Part shown: piece after piece, positions 43,119-51,735 of the stretch
How positions within the stretch are numbered: the first letter of the stretch is position 1
Layout: each line of letters opens with the position of its first letter
Origin: Aquimonas sp002352135
GTDB lineage: Bacteria > Pseudomonadota > Gammaproteobacteria > Xanthomonadales > Xanthomonadaceae
Reading direction: 5' to 3'
Length of the DNA: 64,000 bases
NCBI GenBank assembly: GCA_035440755.1
Contig: DAORND010000008.1
Span: 3,887 to 67,886 of the forward strand
Notes under the pieces: model-generated
The model's input: the letters and a program-made list of their open reading frames with translations, nothing else
What the model was told of the DNA's origin: nothing
Databases searched by the model: none
Made by a program: the position numbers and the translations under genes

Positions 43119-44033
43119 TTGCGTCTCATTGGAAGCTACACCGCACTGGCGACGCCGTTTGACGAACAGTCCCAGTTGGATATCGATGCCTGGGTCAGGA
43201 TGGTTGAGGCGCAGCGCTCGGGCGGTTCGGCGGGCATCGTCGTTGGGGGGTCAACGGGCGAGGGCCAGGCGCTGGAGGAGGCCGAGCTTGCGCAGTTGTT
43301 GAGCGTTGCATTGTGCTATTCGGGCAATATGACGGTCATCGCTGGAACTGGACACTCAAGTACCCGCAAGACCATTCTGCAAACCCAGTTTGCCCGTCAA
43401 CATGGTGCGCAAGCTGCTCTGGTGGTCACACCACCCTATGTTCGCCCTACCCAGGAAGGGCTGTATCGTCACTACATAGAAGTTGCCGAGCGCGGTGGGT
43501 TGCCGGTGATTCTGTATAACGTGCCCGCGAGAACAGGTTGTGACTTGCAGCCGTCTACCGTGGCGAGGCTTGCAGAGGTCGAGTCCATTGTGGGCATCAA
43601 AGAGGCCAATGTCGCGGAGGAGAGGCTGTCCGCTTTGCTTCCGATGGTGTCTTCCCGCTTCTCGCTGTTGAGTGGCGACGACGCAACCGCAGCTCAGTCT
43701 ATTCTGGCGGGTGCGCAAGGGGTCGTCTCGGTGGCGTCCAACATCCTGCCCGCAACGTTCAGGCGACTCTGTGATCATGCATTGGCGGGAAATGCCGATC
43801 TGGTTGCGGCGCGGATGAACGCATTGATGCCTCTGTTGTCGTTTCTTGGCGTGGAGTCAAATCCCATTCCTCTCAAGGCCTTGTTGGCATCCAAGGGACT
43901 CGGGAGTGATGTGCCACGTTTACCGCTGACGAAGTTGTCCGCGGAGCATCGTCTGACGATGGAAGCTATGCTGCCGACACTGGTTGCACTGGAATTTTCC
44001 GCGGCTGCTGAGCTGGCGGCCTTGTCTGTTTGA
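43119..44033 (+). CDS. dapA: 4-hydroxy-tetrahydrodipicolinate synthase
   Basis: A 304-residue enzyme that condenses pyruvate with aspartate semialdehyde, the first committed step of lysine and diaminopimelate synthesis. Catalytic residues are Tyr133 in LYNVPARTG and Lys161 in GIKEAN. The glycine motif reads GGSTGEG in place of the usual GTTGE. With the TTG at 43119 as codon 1, Tyr133 and Lys161 carry exactly the E. coli numbers, which supports this start. GAGGA lies 7 bases upstream. bamC follows, as in E. coli. Confidence 0.95.
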   Translation: MRLIGSYTALATPFDEQSQLDIDAWVRMVEAQRSGGSAGIVVGGSTGEGQALEEAELAQLLSVALCYSGNMTVIAGTGHSSTRKTILQTQFARQHGAQAALVVTPPYVRPTQEGLYRHYIEVAERGGLPVILYNVPARTGCDLQPSTVARLAEVESIVGIKEANVAEERLSALLPMVSSRFSLLSGDDATAAQSILAGAQGVVSVASNILPATFRRLCDHALAGNADLVAARMNALMPLLSFLGVESNPIPLKALLASKGLGSDVPRLPLTKLSAEHRLTMEAMLPTLVALEFSAAAELAALSV

Positions 44034-44062
44034 ATGTGATGGTCCGAAGGGCCAGGGAGAAG

Positions 44063-44566
44063 ATGATGATGATCTGTTTGCCAACAAGTCGCCGTTGGAT
44101 CGGTTGTGCGGCGCTTGCGGCTATGGTTGGTCTGAGCTCAGGGTGTTCATGGTTTCGTGGCGCCTCAGGCTATGAGCAAAGTCCTGAGCATCGTCCTCTG
44201 GAGATTCCACCGGACCTGGATCAGCCCAATACGACGTCCGCGATGCGTGTGCCGTCTTTGTCTTCCAGTGCGTCTTCGGCACCTGCAGCGGTCGCCTCGA
44301 CAGGATTCGTTGTTGCCGATCAGGCGGCTAGCACATGGCGGCGCGTGGGTCTCGCGCTTGAGCGCATCGACGGTGTCCAGATCAAAGAACGTGCAGAATT
44401 GATCGGCGCTTACACCGTGGTGGTCGGGGCGCAGCAGTTTCTGGTGCGCGTCAGTGAGGACCCGGCAGGCAGTCGTGTTTCCGCTTCTGATGCGGCGTCT
44501 CAACCTGCGAACTCAAGCGAAGCGTCGCGCGTTCTCGGTGAGCTCAAATCCCGCTTGGGCGGTTGA
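44063..44566 (+). CDS. bamC: Short BamC-like outer-membrane assembly lipoprotein
   Basis: A 167-residue lipoprotein in the position of bamC/nlpB. The signal ends LSSGC and the mature protein begins with the BamC-type SPEHRPLEIPPDLDQPNT segment that contacts BamD. One helix-grip domain follows (TWRRVGLALERIDGVQI). E. coli BamC has two such domains and about 340 residues, so this is a short form common in Xanthomonadales. Three consecutive ATG codons begin at 44063; the second or third has better spacing from GGAGA. The lipobox is imperfect at -3. Confidence 0.8.
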   Translation: MMMICLPTSRRWIGCAALAAMVGLSSGCSWFRGASGYEQSPEHRPLEIPPDLDQPNTTSAMRVPSLSSSASSAPAAVASTGFVVADQAASTWRRVGLALERIDGVQIKERAELIGAYTVVVGAQQFLVRVSEDPAGSRVSASDAASQPANSSEASRVLGELKSRLGG

Positions 44567-44582
44567 GTCGTCTGCTCATCAC

Positions 44583-44612
44583 AACAGCGATCTGCGGAAG
44601 CGGATCGCTGTT
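44583..44612. terminator. Hairpin after bamC
   Basis: AACAGCGATC (44583-44592) pairs perfectly with GATCGCTGTT (44603-44612) around ten bases. It overlaps the last base of fdxA. It can end both transcripts. Confidence 0.65.
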
Positions 44613-44935
44613 CAGCGCTGAAGATGAGGAAGTTTGCCGCTAACGCCGTCCCACTCAGCCGCATCGGGTAGCGGTTCTTTGCGGATGGTAATCACCGGCC
44701 ACTGTCGGCTGAGTTCTGCGTTGAGCTGGGTGAAGTGTTCTTGCCCAGCAGGTACATCATCCACCGGGAAGATGGCCTTCGCGGGACACTCCGGCTCGCA
44801 TAGCGTGCAATCGATGCACTCATCGGGGTCAATTACCAGAAAGTTCGGTCCTTCATGGAAGCAGTCGACCGGACAGACTTCGACGCAATCGGTGTACTTG
44901 CAGCGGATACAGTTTTCGGTGACGACAAAGGCCAT
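44612..44935 (-). CDS. fdxA: 7Fe ferredoxin
   Basis: A 107-residue ferredoxin of the FdxA type. The cysteine clusters CIRCKYTDCVEVCPVDC and CIDCTLCEPECP bind one 3Fe-4S and one 4Fe-4S cluster. The C-terminal extension (HFTQLNAELSRQWPVIT) is typical for proteobacterial FdxA. It is monocistronic between the bamC hairpin and a tRNA gene. Confidence 0.95.
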   Translation of the reverse strand: MAFVVTENCIRCKYTDCVEVCPVDCFHEGPNFLVIDPDECIDCTLCEPECPAKAIFPVDDVPAGQEHFTQLNAELSRQWPVITIRKEPLPDAAEWDGVSGKLPHLQR

Positions 44936-44970
44936 GGCGGATAAGCTGAAGGCGAGAAAGCAGGGGAAAA

Positions 44971-45046
44971 TGGCGCTCCCTACGAGGTTCGAACTCGTGT
45001 TTTCGCCGTGAGAGGGCGACGTCCTGGGCCGCTAGACGAAGGGAGC
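44971..45046 (-). tRNA. tRNA-Glu (anticodon CTC)
   Basis: The 76-base minus-strand gene folds as a tRNA: acceptor arms GCTCCCT and AGGGAGC, discriminator G and an encoded CCA end at 44971. The D-arm begins TCGTCTAGCGG, the anticodon stem is TCGCC/GGCGA with loop CTCTCAC, and the T-arm has GTTCGAA. The anticodon CTC (45012-45010) reads GAG. The sequence follows the bacterial tRNA-Glu pattern. Confidence 0.95.
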
Positions 45047-45074
45047 GCGGTGTTCAGTGACACCTGAGGCGGAT

Positions 45075-45080
45075 AGTATA
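45075..45080 (-). promoter_or_regulatory. Candidate -10 of the tRNA-Glu gene
   Basis: TATACT on the minus strand, five of six consensus bases. Transcription would start near 45068, about 22 bases before the tRNA. The -35 is weak. Confidence 0.45.
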
Positions 45081-45193
45081 GCAGCGCCTCGATACAAAAT
45101 ATTGAGCGAAGACAAATCGCGCCTCTGGGCACGACGCGATGGCAAGTTGGCAGTGCCCCTTGGCGAGCAATCGCCCCAAGTAGATGGATTTGA

Positions 45194-46528
45194 GTGGATT
45201 CCAGTCGTATACAACCCCGAGTGATTCCGCGACAGGATCACGGGATATCGCGCAAGCAGATCAGCCCGAACGCACTCCGTGTGCTTTACCGCCTCCAGGA
45301 GGCGGGCTTTTCGGCCTATCTCGTTGGCGGTGCCGTTCGTGACTTGTTGGTGGGTGGTTCGCCCAAAGACTTCGATGTGGCTACCGATGCGACGCCGGAT
45401 CAGGTGCGTGCGCTGTTTCGCAATTGTCGCCTGATTGGACGCCGCTTTCGTTTGGCGCATGTGGTCTATGGGCCTGAGATCATCGAGGTCGCCACCTTTC
45501 GCGCAGGCGAGGATGATGGCTCGGGTGAACGCGAGATCGAAAACGGCGTGCTGGTCCGCGACAATGTGTACGGCAGCATCGAGGACGATGCCGTGCGGCG
45601 CGACTTCACCGCCAATGCCCTCTACTACGCGATCAGCGATTTTTCCGTGCGCGACTTTGTCGGCGGTTACGAAGATGTGCAAGCGCGGCGCTTGAGACTC
45701 ATTGGCGATCCTGCAACGCGCTACCAGGAAGACCCTGTCCGCATGCTTCGTGCGGCGCGGCTGTCGGCGAAACTGGGATTCGAGATTGAGTCGGCGACCG
45801 CGGCTCCGATAGCGACCTTGGGCTTCTTGCTCGAAGGCTCGTCGAGCGCGCGTTTGTTCGACGAGTCTCTGAAGTTGTTCATGATGGGACACGCTGAGCG
45901 CAGCTTCGAGGTGTTGGAAGCGCATGGTCTATTGCCGGTGTTGCTACCCGAACTGGCGAAGGCGCTGTGCAACGATCCGCATGGGCAGTGCCGGTCCATG
46001 GTCAGGCTTGCGTTGGCAATGACGGATGAGCGTGTCGCCGCGGACAAGCCGGTCACGCCCGCATTCCTTTTTGCTGCCCTGCTGTGGCCGGCTTATGCGT
46101 CCGAATTGCACCATTTGTTGATGTCGGGTGCGGATCTCGCTGTCGCGGAACAACGCGCTGCCGATCGTGTCACCTTGCGACAAACTGATCGGCTAGCCAT
46201 CCCGAAACGCTTCACCGTGCCGATGCATGAGATCTGGTGGTTGCAGTCGCGGTTTCCGCTGCGCCAGCGGAAACGCGTCCTCCGGTTGTTGCATCACCCG
46301 CGCTTCCGAGCTGCCTTCGATTTTCTCGAATTGCGTGCCGAGGCGGCCCCGGAATTGACGGATGAGGTCGCTTGGTGGCGTGACGCGCAGTCGGTGGACG
46401 TGGATGCGCTGGTCGAGCGGTTGCAACCGAAAACCGGTCGCAGTGGGTCGCGTGAAGCAGGCTCGGTCAGCGCGCCAACAGGGCGCCGTCGAAAGCCACG
46501 GCGTCGGCCTGCTCCGCCACCAGCATGA
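45194..46528 (+). CDS. pcnB: Poly(A) polymerase I
   Basis: A 444-residue class II nucleotidyltransferase that adds A-tails to RNA. The active site is LVGGAVRDLLVGGSPKDFDV with Asp59 and Asp61. RRDFTANALYY, RYQEDPVRMLRAARLSAKLGF and the head-neck region confirm PcnB rather than a CCA-adding enzyme. The C-terminus is very basic and proline-rich, as in other PcnB proteins. The GTG at 45194 lacks a good Shine-Dalgarno, and a GTG nine codons later is an alternative. folK overlaps its stop. Confidence 0.92.
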   Translation: MDSSRIQPRVIPRQDHGISRKQISPNALRVLYRLQEAGFSAYLVGGAVRDLLVGGSPKDFDVATDATPDQVRALFRNCRLIGRRFRLAHVVYGPEIIEVATFRAGEDDGSGEREIENGVLVRDNVYGSIEDDAVRRDFTANALYYAISDFSVRDFVGGYEDVQARRLRLIGDPATRYQEDPVRMLRAARLSAKLGFEIESATAAPIATLGFLLEGSSSARLFDESLKLFMMGHAERSFEVLEAHGLLPVLLPELAKALCNDPHGQCRSMVRLALAMTDERVAADKPVTPAFLFAALLWPAYASELHHLLMSGADLAVAEQRAADRVTLRQTDRLAIPKRFTVPMHEIWWLQSRFPLRQRKRVLRLLHHPRFRAAFDFLELRAEAAPELTDEVAWWRDAQSVDVDALVERLQPKTGRSGSREAGSVSAPTGRRRKPRRRPAPPPA

Positions 46529-47028
46529 TGGTGGCGCAGGAAAGGGCGGCGTTCGTTGGAGTTGGAAGCAACCTGGATGATCCGCAAACGCAGGTGGAAC
46601 GTGCGGTCGCGGCGCTAGCCGCGATCGATCAATGCCGCGTGCTGGCCGTTTCTGGTTCTTATCAGTCCGAACCGATAGGCAAGCTTGACCAGCCGGACTT
46701 CGTCAATGCCGTGGTAAAGGTGGCAACGACCTTGACACCGTCAGAGCTGCTTGGGCGGTTGCTGGAAATCGAACTTCGTGCAGGACGCCAGCGGCAAGAG
46801 CGATGGGGTCCGCGCGTGCTGGATCTTGATCTGTTGCTGTATGACGACCTGGTGCAGACCTCGGGTGCGCCTATACTCCCGCACCCGAGGATGCATGAGC
46901 GGGCTTTCGTGTTGGTGCCACTGCTCGATATCGCTGCGGATATCCTGATTCCGGGACATGGCACTGTGAACTCCTGCCTGAAGAAGCTTGGACCACAGCG
47001 TTTGGTCCGTTGCGGGCACCCATCCTGA
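46525..47028 (+). CDS. folK: 6-hydroxymethyl-7,8-dihydropterin pyrophosphokinase
   Basis: A 167-residue folate-pathway kinase that transfers pyrophosphate from ATP to hydroxymethyl-dihydropterin. Motifs: AFVGVGSNL at the start, VSGSYQSEPIG, and RWGPRVLDLDLLLYDD, the family signature. HPRMHERAFVLVPL is also conserved. It overlaps pcnB by ATGA; a second ATG follows directly. Confidence 0.94.
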   Translation: MMVAQERAAFVGVGSNLDDPQTQVERAVAALAAIDQCRVLAVSGSYQSEPIGKLDQPDFVNAVVKVATTLTPSELLGRLLEIELRAGRQRQERWGPRVLDLDLLLYDDLVQTSGAPILPHPRMHERAFVLVPLLDIAADILIPGHGTVNSCLKKLGPQRLVRCGHPS

Positions 47029-47060
47029 CTTTTTGTTGCTTCTGCACGGATATATCGACG

Positions 47061-47891
47061 ATGTACAGCAGTAAGTCCGAAGTCCCTTCGCGCGCACCGG
47101 TCACCGTTCCCGATCTGCTCAAGATGAAACATGCAGGCAGAAGGATCGTCTGCGTGACGGCCTACGATGCCAGTTTCGCCCGAGTCATGGATCGCGCGGG
47201 TGTGGATGTGGTGTTGGTAGGTGATTCGCTGGGCATGGTCGTGCAAGGCCATACGTCGACCTTGCCAGTTAGCTTGCGCGACGTGTGCTACCACAGCGCG
47301 GCGGTTGCGCGTGGGCTGGCTTCCACCTTGCTGATGGCGGATTTGCCGTTTCAGACCTATGCCTCGCCTGCGCAAGCGCACGCATCCGCGACGCTCTTGA
47401 TGGCGGAGGGTGGTGCCTCAATGGTCAAGCTGGAGGGAGCCGGTGTCATCCTCGACAGTATTCATTACTTGTCCGAACGCGACATCCCGGTCTGTGCCCA
47501 TCTTGGCTTGACCCCACAGTCGGTGACCCAGTTGGGTGGATTCAAAGTCCAGGGTCGCGATGACATCGCCGCTGAAAAATTGCGACGGCAGGCGCTTGAG
47601 GTTCAGCAGGCGGGTGCATCGCTGTTGGTGCTTGAGTGCATTCCCGCGGCCTTGGCCGGGGAAATTACCGAGGCGCTGACGATTCCGACGATCGGAATTG
47701 GGGCTGGCCCGCTGTGCGATGGCCAGGTGTTGGTCATGCATGACCTGCTTGGGTTGGCAGGTCGCAGCCGTCGCCCTCGTTTCGTCAAGAACTTCCTGCA
47801 AGGCAGGGATTCAGTGGAAGATGCGTTCCTGGCGTACGCAACGGATGTACGCGAGGGGAGATTTCCTGCCGCGGAGCATATCTACGAATGA
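47061..47891 (+). CDS. panB: 3-methyl-2-oxobutanoate hydroxymethyltransferase
   Basis: A 276-residue enzyme of pantothenate synthesis. It makes ketopantoate from ketoisovalerate and methylene-tetrahydrofolate. Motifs: ITAYDASFA-type CVTAYDASFARVMD, VVLVGDSLGMVVQGH, MVKLEG and LECIP. The ATG at 47061 is the first that gives the family N-terminus; no strong Shine-Dalgarno is seen. panC overlaps its stop. Confidence 0.95.
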   Translation: MYSSKSEVPSRAPVTVPDLLKMKHAGRRIVCVTAYDASFARVMDRAGVDVVLVGDSLGMVVQGHTSTLPVSLRDVCYHSAAVARGLASTLLMADLPFQTYASPAQAHASATLLMAEGGASMVKLEGAGVILDSIHYLSERDIPVCAHLGLTPQSVTQLGGFKVQGRDDIAAEKLRRQALEVQQAGASLLVLECIPAALAGEITEALTIPTIGIGAGPLCDGQVLVMHDLLGLAGRSRRPRFVKNFLQGRDSVEDAFLAYATDVREGRFPAAEHIYE

Positions 47892-48742
47892 TCAAGTGCG
47901 AGCAACCCTCTGAGATTCGCAGTCTGGTTAGACGCTGGCAGCTTGACGGCTTGCGTGTCGCCTTTGTTCCCACGATGGGGAACCTGCATGCCGGGCATTT
48001 CAGTTTGGTGGAGTTGGCGCGACGTCACGCAGATCGCGTGGTGACGAGTGTGTTCGTCAATCCGACCCAATTTGGCCCGAATGAAGACTTCGCCCGCTAT
48101 CCACGGACCATCGAGCGCGACGCAGTCGGGTTGGAGGCAGTTGGCAGCGATGCGATGTTCGTTCCCGAGCCGCACGCGCTGTACCCGATGGGGGCGGCGA
48201 ATGCCGTCCGCGTGGAGGTTCCTCCGATTGATCGGATTCTCTGTGGTGCCCATCGACCAGGGCATTTTTCGGGTGTGGCGACGGTGGTTTTGCGGCTGCT
48301 GCACTGCGTGCCAGCGGACTGCGCGGTGTTCGGCAGCAAGGATTACCAACAGCTGCAGATCATCCGACGTCTGGTTCAGGATCTGCTGATGCCCGTTGAA
48401 TTGATCGCGGGAGCCACCTGCCGCGAGCCTGATGGACTGGCGATGAGTTCGCGGAATCAGTACTTGTTGCCGGACGAGCGTGAGCTTGCGCCCTTGCTCT
48501 TCGCCAAGCTTCGATCCGTCGCATCGGCAGTTCAAATGGGACAACCGGTTGGGGCGGTACTGTCCAATGCACAGGCGGAGTTGACCCGAGTTGGCTTCAG
48601 TGTTGACTACATCGAGGTTCGCGAAGCCGAGACGCTCGCCGACTGGTATCCCGACGCTCGACGTGGTGTTGCGCTGGTCGCGGCCCGCATTGGCAACACG
48701 CGTTTGATCGACAACCTCGAGTTTGTGCTGACGGAAGACTAG
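47888..48742 (+). CDS. panC: Pantothenate synthetase
   Basis: A 284-residue ligase joining pantoate and beta-alanine. The nucleotidyl-transferase signatures are PTMGNLHAGH and DGLAMSSRNQYL; VFGSKDYQQLQ is also typical. It is coupled to panB by ATGA. No panD, the usual source of beta-alanine, follows; the next gene is pgi, after a terminator. Confidence 0.95.
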   Translation: MIKCEQPSEIRSLVRRWQLDGLRVAFVPTMGNLHAGHFSLVELARRHADRVVTSVFVNPTQFGPNEDFARYPRTIERDAVGLEAVGSDAMFVPEPHALYPMGAANAVRVEVPPIDRILCGAHRPGHFSGVATVVLRLLHCVPADCAVFGSKDYQQLQIIRRLVQDLLMPVELIAGATCREPDGLAMSSRNQYLLPDERELAPLLFAKLRSVASAVQMGQPVGAVLSNAQAELTRVGFSVDYIEVREAETLADWYPDARRGVALVAARIGNTRLIDNLEFVLTED

Positions 48743-49069
48743 CTGCGACAGCGGACTTGAAGCGGCTGGTGGTGGTTTAGCTACAACACTGTTGTTTTTT
48801 TCCAAAACCCGTTGTAAGCTTGCCACAACTTGAGTGATCCGCGACTTTGGCGCGACCACTCGGTTGCAGCAGGGCGCTGTCAGGTAATTGTCACTCCGTT
48901 TAATCCCCGCAAGGAAGCTTGCGGGGTTTTTTTTGCCTGGAAATTGCGTGTTTTGTTGTTTTTTTGCAACGCATGTTTGCGACGAAACGTCAGCCCAACG
49001 AGCTTGTAGTTGCAAGCGCGCCATCTTCTGGCACTGTGTCGACCTTCCCCGGGCAGCGGACAGGTCGTC
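48743..49069. other. 327-base region between panC and pgi
   Basis: No gene is recognised. The stretch has T-runs (48786-48800, 48927-48934 and 48953-48966) and contains the panC terminator. panD is not here. A small RNA ending at the terminator is possible but unsupported. Confidence 0.5.
48905..48934 (+). terminator. Strong intrinsic terminator after panC
   Basis: CCCCGCAAG (48905-48913) pairs with CTTGCGGGG (48918-48926) around GAAG, followed by eight T bases. It is a textbook intrinsic terminator and probably ends the pcnB-folK-panB-panC transcript, 160 bases after panC. Confidence 0.9.
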
Positions 49070-50596
49070 ATGAGTGCAGCGTTGTTGAACCATTGGGATG
49101 CGCTCAAGGCGCAGGCGGATCGCTTGCTTGCCACTCCACTCGCTGGTCTGGCGTCCGGAGTGGATCACGTTTCGCGTTGCATGCTGACATTGGACAACCT
49201 GCATTTTGTCTTTGCTCGACAGCGCATCGATCAGTCCGCTCTGGAGCGACTGCTCGCCCTGGCGGGTGATGCGGGTGTTCAGGAGAGACTGCAGGCATTG
49301 ATGGATGGCGAAACAGTCAACACCACCGAATCGCGGGCCGCCTTGCATTCCGCCTTGCGTTTCGGTGGCGCCACCGGTGCGTCCGCCAAAGAAGCGCGTG
49401 CGGCGGCGTTGGAAGTGCGTGTGCGAATGGAGCTGCTGACTGAACAGCTTGCTGCCAGTGCAGTGACGGACATTGTCAGTGTCGGTATCGGCGGCTCCGA
49501 TTTGGGTCCCCGGTTGGTGGTCGATGCCTTGCGTGAACACCACGAAGGTCGTTTCCGCGTTCATTTCATCGGCAATGTCGATGGTAGTGGTGCGCATCGC
49601 TTGCTGCCAACGCTGGACCCCAAGCGGACGGCGGTGATCTTGGTGTCGAAGAGCTTCTCCACCCAGGAGACGCACCTGAATGGTCAGATTCTGCGGCAGT
49701 GGCTAGGCGATGACTCGCGCTTCTTCGCGGTGACGTCCAAGCCGCAGGCAGCGGCGGAGATCGGGGTGGCTCCGGAGCGCATCTTGCCCATGTGGGACTG
49801 GGTCGGTGGACGCTATTCGTTGTGGTCCGCTGTCGGCTGGTCGGCCCGATTGGCCTTGGGGGCGGATCGATGGGATGCCTTGCTGGAGGGCGCGGCGGCT
49901 CTGGATGCGCATGCCTTGAATGCGCCCTTGGCAAAGAATTTACCTGTGCTGCACGGGTTGTTGGCAATTTGGAATCGCAACTTCCTTGGCTATGCCTCGC
50001 ACGCCATCCTTCCATATGACGAACGTCTTGGCTTGTTGCCCGATCATCTGCAGCAGGTGGTGATGGAGAGTCTTGGAAAGTCGGTTCGTCACGACGGGAC
50101 GCCGGTGACCTACGAGACGGTGCCGGTGCTCTGGGGTGGAACCGGGACCAGCAGTCAGCACTCCTTTTTCCAAGCGCTTCATCAAGGAACCGAAGTGGTG
50201 CCTGCTGATTTCATCGGTGTCGTGCGGCCCGATCATCCACATCGCGAAAATCACCAAGCATTGCTGGCCAACTTGCTAGCGCAGATGGAGGCATTGGCGT
50301 CCGGCAGCCAATCCGACAACGCGCATCGTTGCTACGCGGGAGGACGGCCGTCCTCGTTGATCTTGTTGGACAGCTTGGATCCCTATTCCTTGGGAATGCT
50401 GCTGGCCTTGTATGAGCATTCGGTGTTCGTGCAGTCCGTGCTGTGGGGCATCAACGCGTTTGATCAGTGGGGTGTAGAGCTGGGTAAACGTCTAGCCAAT
50501 GAACTGCTGCCCGCACTGCGCGGGGAGGGCGAAGCCGGTGACGCGATCAGTCGCGAGCTGGTGAAACTCGTTCGTGGAGTCGCTTTGCGCAGTTGA
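49070..50596 (+). CDS. pgi: Glucose-6-phosphate isomerase
   Basis: A 508-residue glycolytic enzyme interconverting glucose-6-phosphate and fructose-6-phosphate. Signatures: VGIGGSDLGPRLVVDAL, FIGNVDGSGAH, VSKSFSTQET, GRYSLWSAVG and INAFDQWGVELGK. Length is near that of gammaproteobacterial forms. The ATG at 49070 has an ACAGG a few bases before it. Its stop abuts the stop of convergent queG with no gap (TGATCA). Confidence 0.95.
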   Translation: MSAALLNHWDALKAQADRLLATPLAGLASGVDHVSRCMLTLDNLHFVFARQRIDQSALERLLALAGDAGVQERLQALMDGETVNTTESRAALHSALRFGGATGASAKEARAAALEVRVRMELLTEQLAASAVTDIVSVGIGGSDLGPRLVVDALREHHEGRFRVHFIGNVDGSGAHRLLPTLDPKRTAVILVSKSFSTQETHLNGQILRQWLGDDSRFFAVTSKPQAAAEIGVAPERILPMWDWVGGRYSLWSAVGWSARLALGADRWDALLEGAAALDAHALNAPLAKNLPVLHGLLAIWNRNFLGYASHAILPYDERLGLLPDHLQQVVMESLGKSVRHDGTPVTYETVPVLWGGTGTSSQHSFFQALHQGTEVVPADFIGVVRPDHPHRENHQALLANLLAQMEALASGSQSDNAHRCYAGGRPSSLILLDSLDPYSLGMLLALYEHSVFVQSVLWGINAFDQWGVELGKRLANELLPALRGEGEAGDAISRELVKLVRGVALRS

Positions 50597-51688
50597 TCAG
50601 TCGTGCGATGGGGTGTGCTGCGCGATCGCCCAGCGAACATGCTCGCGCACGAGTTCGGATGGGTGCTCGAGGCGTTGGCGCAAGGCGTGGATGACCGTCG
50701 CGCTGCTCGCGGTATTGCCTAGTGCGATGGCGATGTTGCGGAGCCAGCGTTCATAGCCGATGCGTCGGATGGCAGAGCCTTCCGTCCTGGTGAGGAAAGT
50801 GGTCTCGTCCCAAGCGAAAAGGTCGATCAGCGACTGTCGATCAAGCCCGTGTCGGATGACGAAATCCGGCTCGGCGCTGAGCCGTGCGAATTTGTTCCAT
50901 GGGCAGACGAGTTGACAGTCGTCGCAACCGTAGATGCGGTTGCCAATCGCTTTGCGAAACGCCAACGGGATCGCGCCCTGCAGTTCGATGGTCAAATACG
51001 AGATGCAGCGACGCGCATCCACTTGGTAGGGCGCGACGATTGCTTGCGTGGGACAGGCGACCAGGCAGCGTGTGCAGGTTCCGCAGTGGTCCGAACTTGG
51101 CGGGTCGGTGGGAAGTGCGAGATCGGTATAGATCTCTCCAAGGAAAAACCATGAGCCGCTGCGGGCGTCGATCAAATTGGTGTGCTTGCCGATCCAGCCT
51201 AGCCCCGCGTTGCGTGCCAACGCCTTCTCCAGGACCGGCGCAGAATCCGTAAACACCCGGTAGCCAAACTGACCAAACTTGGACGCAATCGTGTCAGCGA
51301 GCCTTTGCAGACGTTGCCGTAGCACCTTGTGGTAGTCACGGCCTAGTGCGTAGCGCGATATGTAGCCGAGGTTCGTGTCAGTGAGGGCCGACTCCGCGTT
51401 GCTGATGCCTTCGGGCAGGTAGTCCATGCGCGCACTCAGCACGCTGATGGTGCCCGGAACCAGAGCGTCAGGTCGCGAGCGTGCAACACCATGGCGTGCC
51501 ATGTAGGCCATTTCGCCATGACGACCCTTTTCCAACCACGCGAGCAGGTGCTTCTCGTCGTCACTCAATGTCGTGGATGTGATCCCAAGATGTTGAAATC
51601 CAAGGGTTCGTGCCATCTGCTTGGCGAAGGCTGCACATTCCTCTGCGACATCCGGTCGCACCCTTTGACTTGGATCAAGCACGCTCAT
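50597..51688 (-). CDS. queG: Epoxyqueuosine reductase
   Basis: A 363-residue cobalamin- and iron-sulfur-dependent enzyme for the last step of queuosine tRNA modification. Two 4Fe-4S clusters are bound by CGTCTRCLVACP and CDDCQLVCPWN. RNAGLGWIGKHTNLI and the HEAT-like C-terminus are typical. GGGAG lies before the ATG at 51688. The FNR-type box for ccoN lies inside its first codons. Confidence 0.94.
   Translation of the reverse strand: MSVLDPSQRVRPDVAEECAAFAKQMARTLGFQHLGITSTTLSDDEKHLLAWLEKGRHGEMAYMARHGVARSRPDALVPGTISVLSARMDYLPEGISNAESALTDTNLGYISRYALGRDYHKVLRQRLQRLADTIASKFGQFGYRVFTDSAPVLEKALARNAGLGWIGKHTNLIDARSGSWFFLGEIYTDLALPTDPPSSDHCGTCTRCLVACPTQAIVAPYQVDARRCISYLTIELQGAIPLAFRKAIGNRIYGCDDCQLVCPWNKFARLSAEPDFVIRHGLDRQSLIDLFAWDETTFLTRTEGSAIRRIGYERWLRNIAIALGNTASSATVIHALRQRLEHPSELVREHVRWAIAQHTPSHD
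51665..51678 (+). promoter_or_regulatory. FNR/Anr-type box upstream of ccoN
   Basis: TTGAC-TTGG-ATCAA matches the FNR/Anr consensus TTGA(T/C)NNNN(A/G)TCAA at every defined position. It overlaps codons near the queG start. Its centre lies 41-42 bases before a start site near 51713 predicted from CACAAT (51701-51706), the class II activator geometry. The ccoN ATG is 23 bases further on. Oxygen-limited induction is expected. Confidence 0.75.
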
Positions 51689-51735
51689 TTTGCTCCCGCT
51701 CACAATTCGCCCGACTCATAGAAGGGGACGCCCCG

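Noticed and set aside
42961..43302. Open frame overlapping the dapA start as a real upstream gene
   Set aside because: It overlaps dapA in another frame and its translation, rich in Cys, Trp and Arg, looks like a shadow frame.
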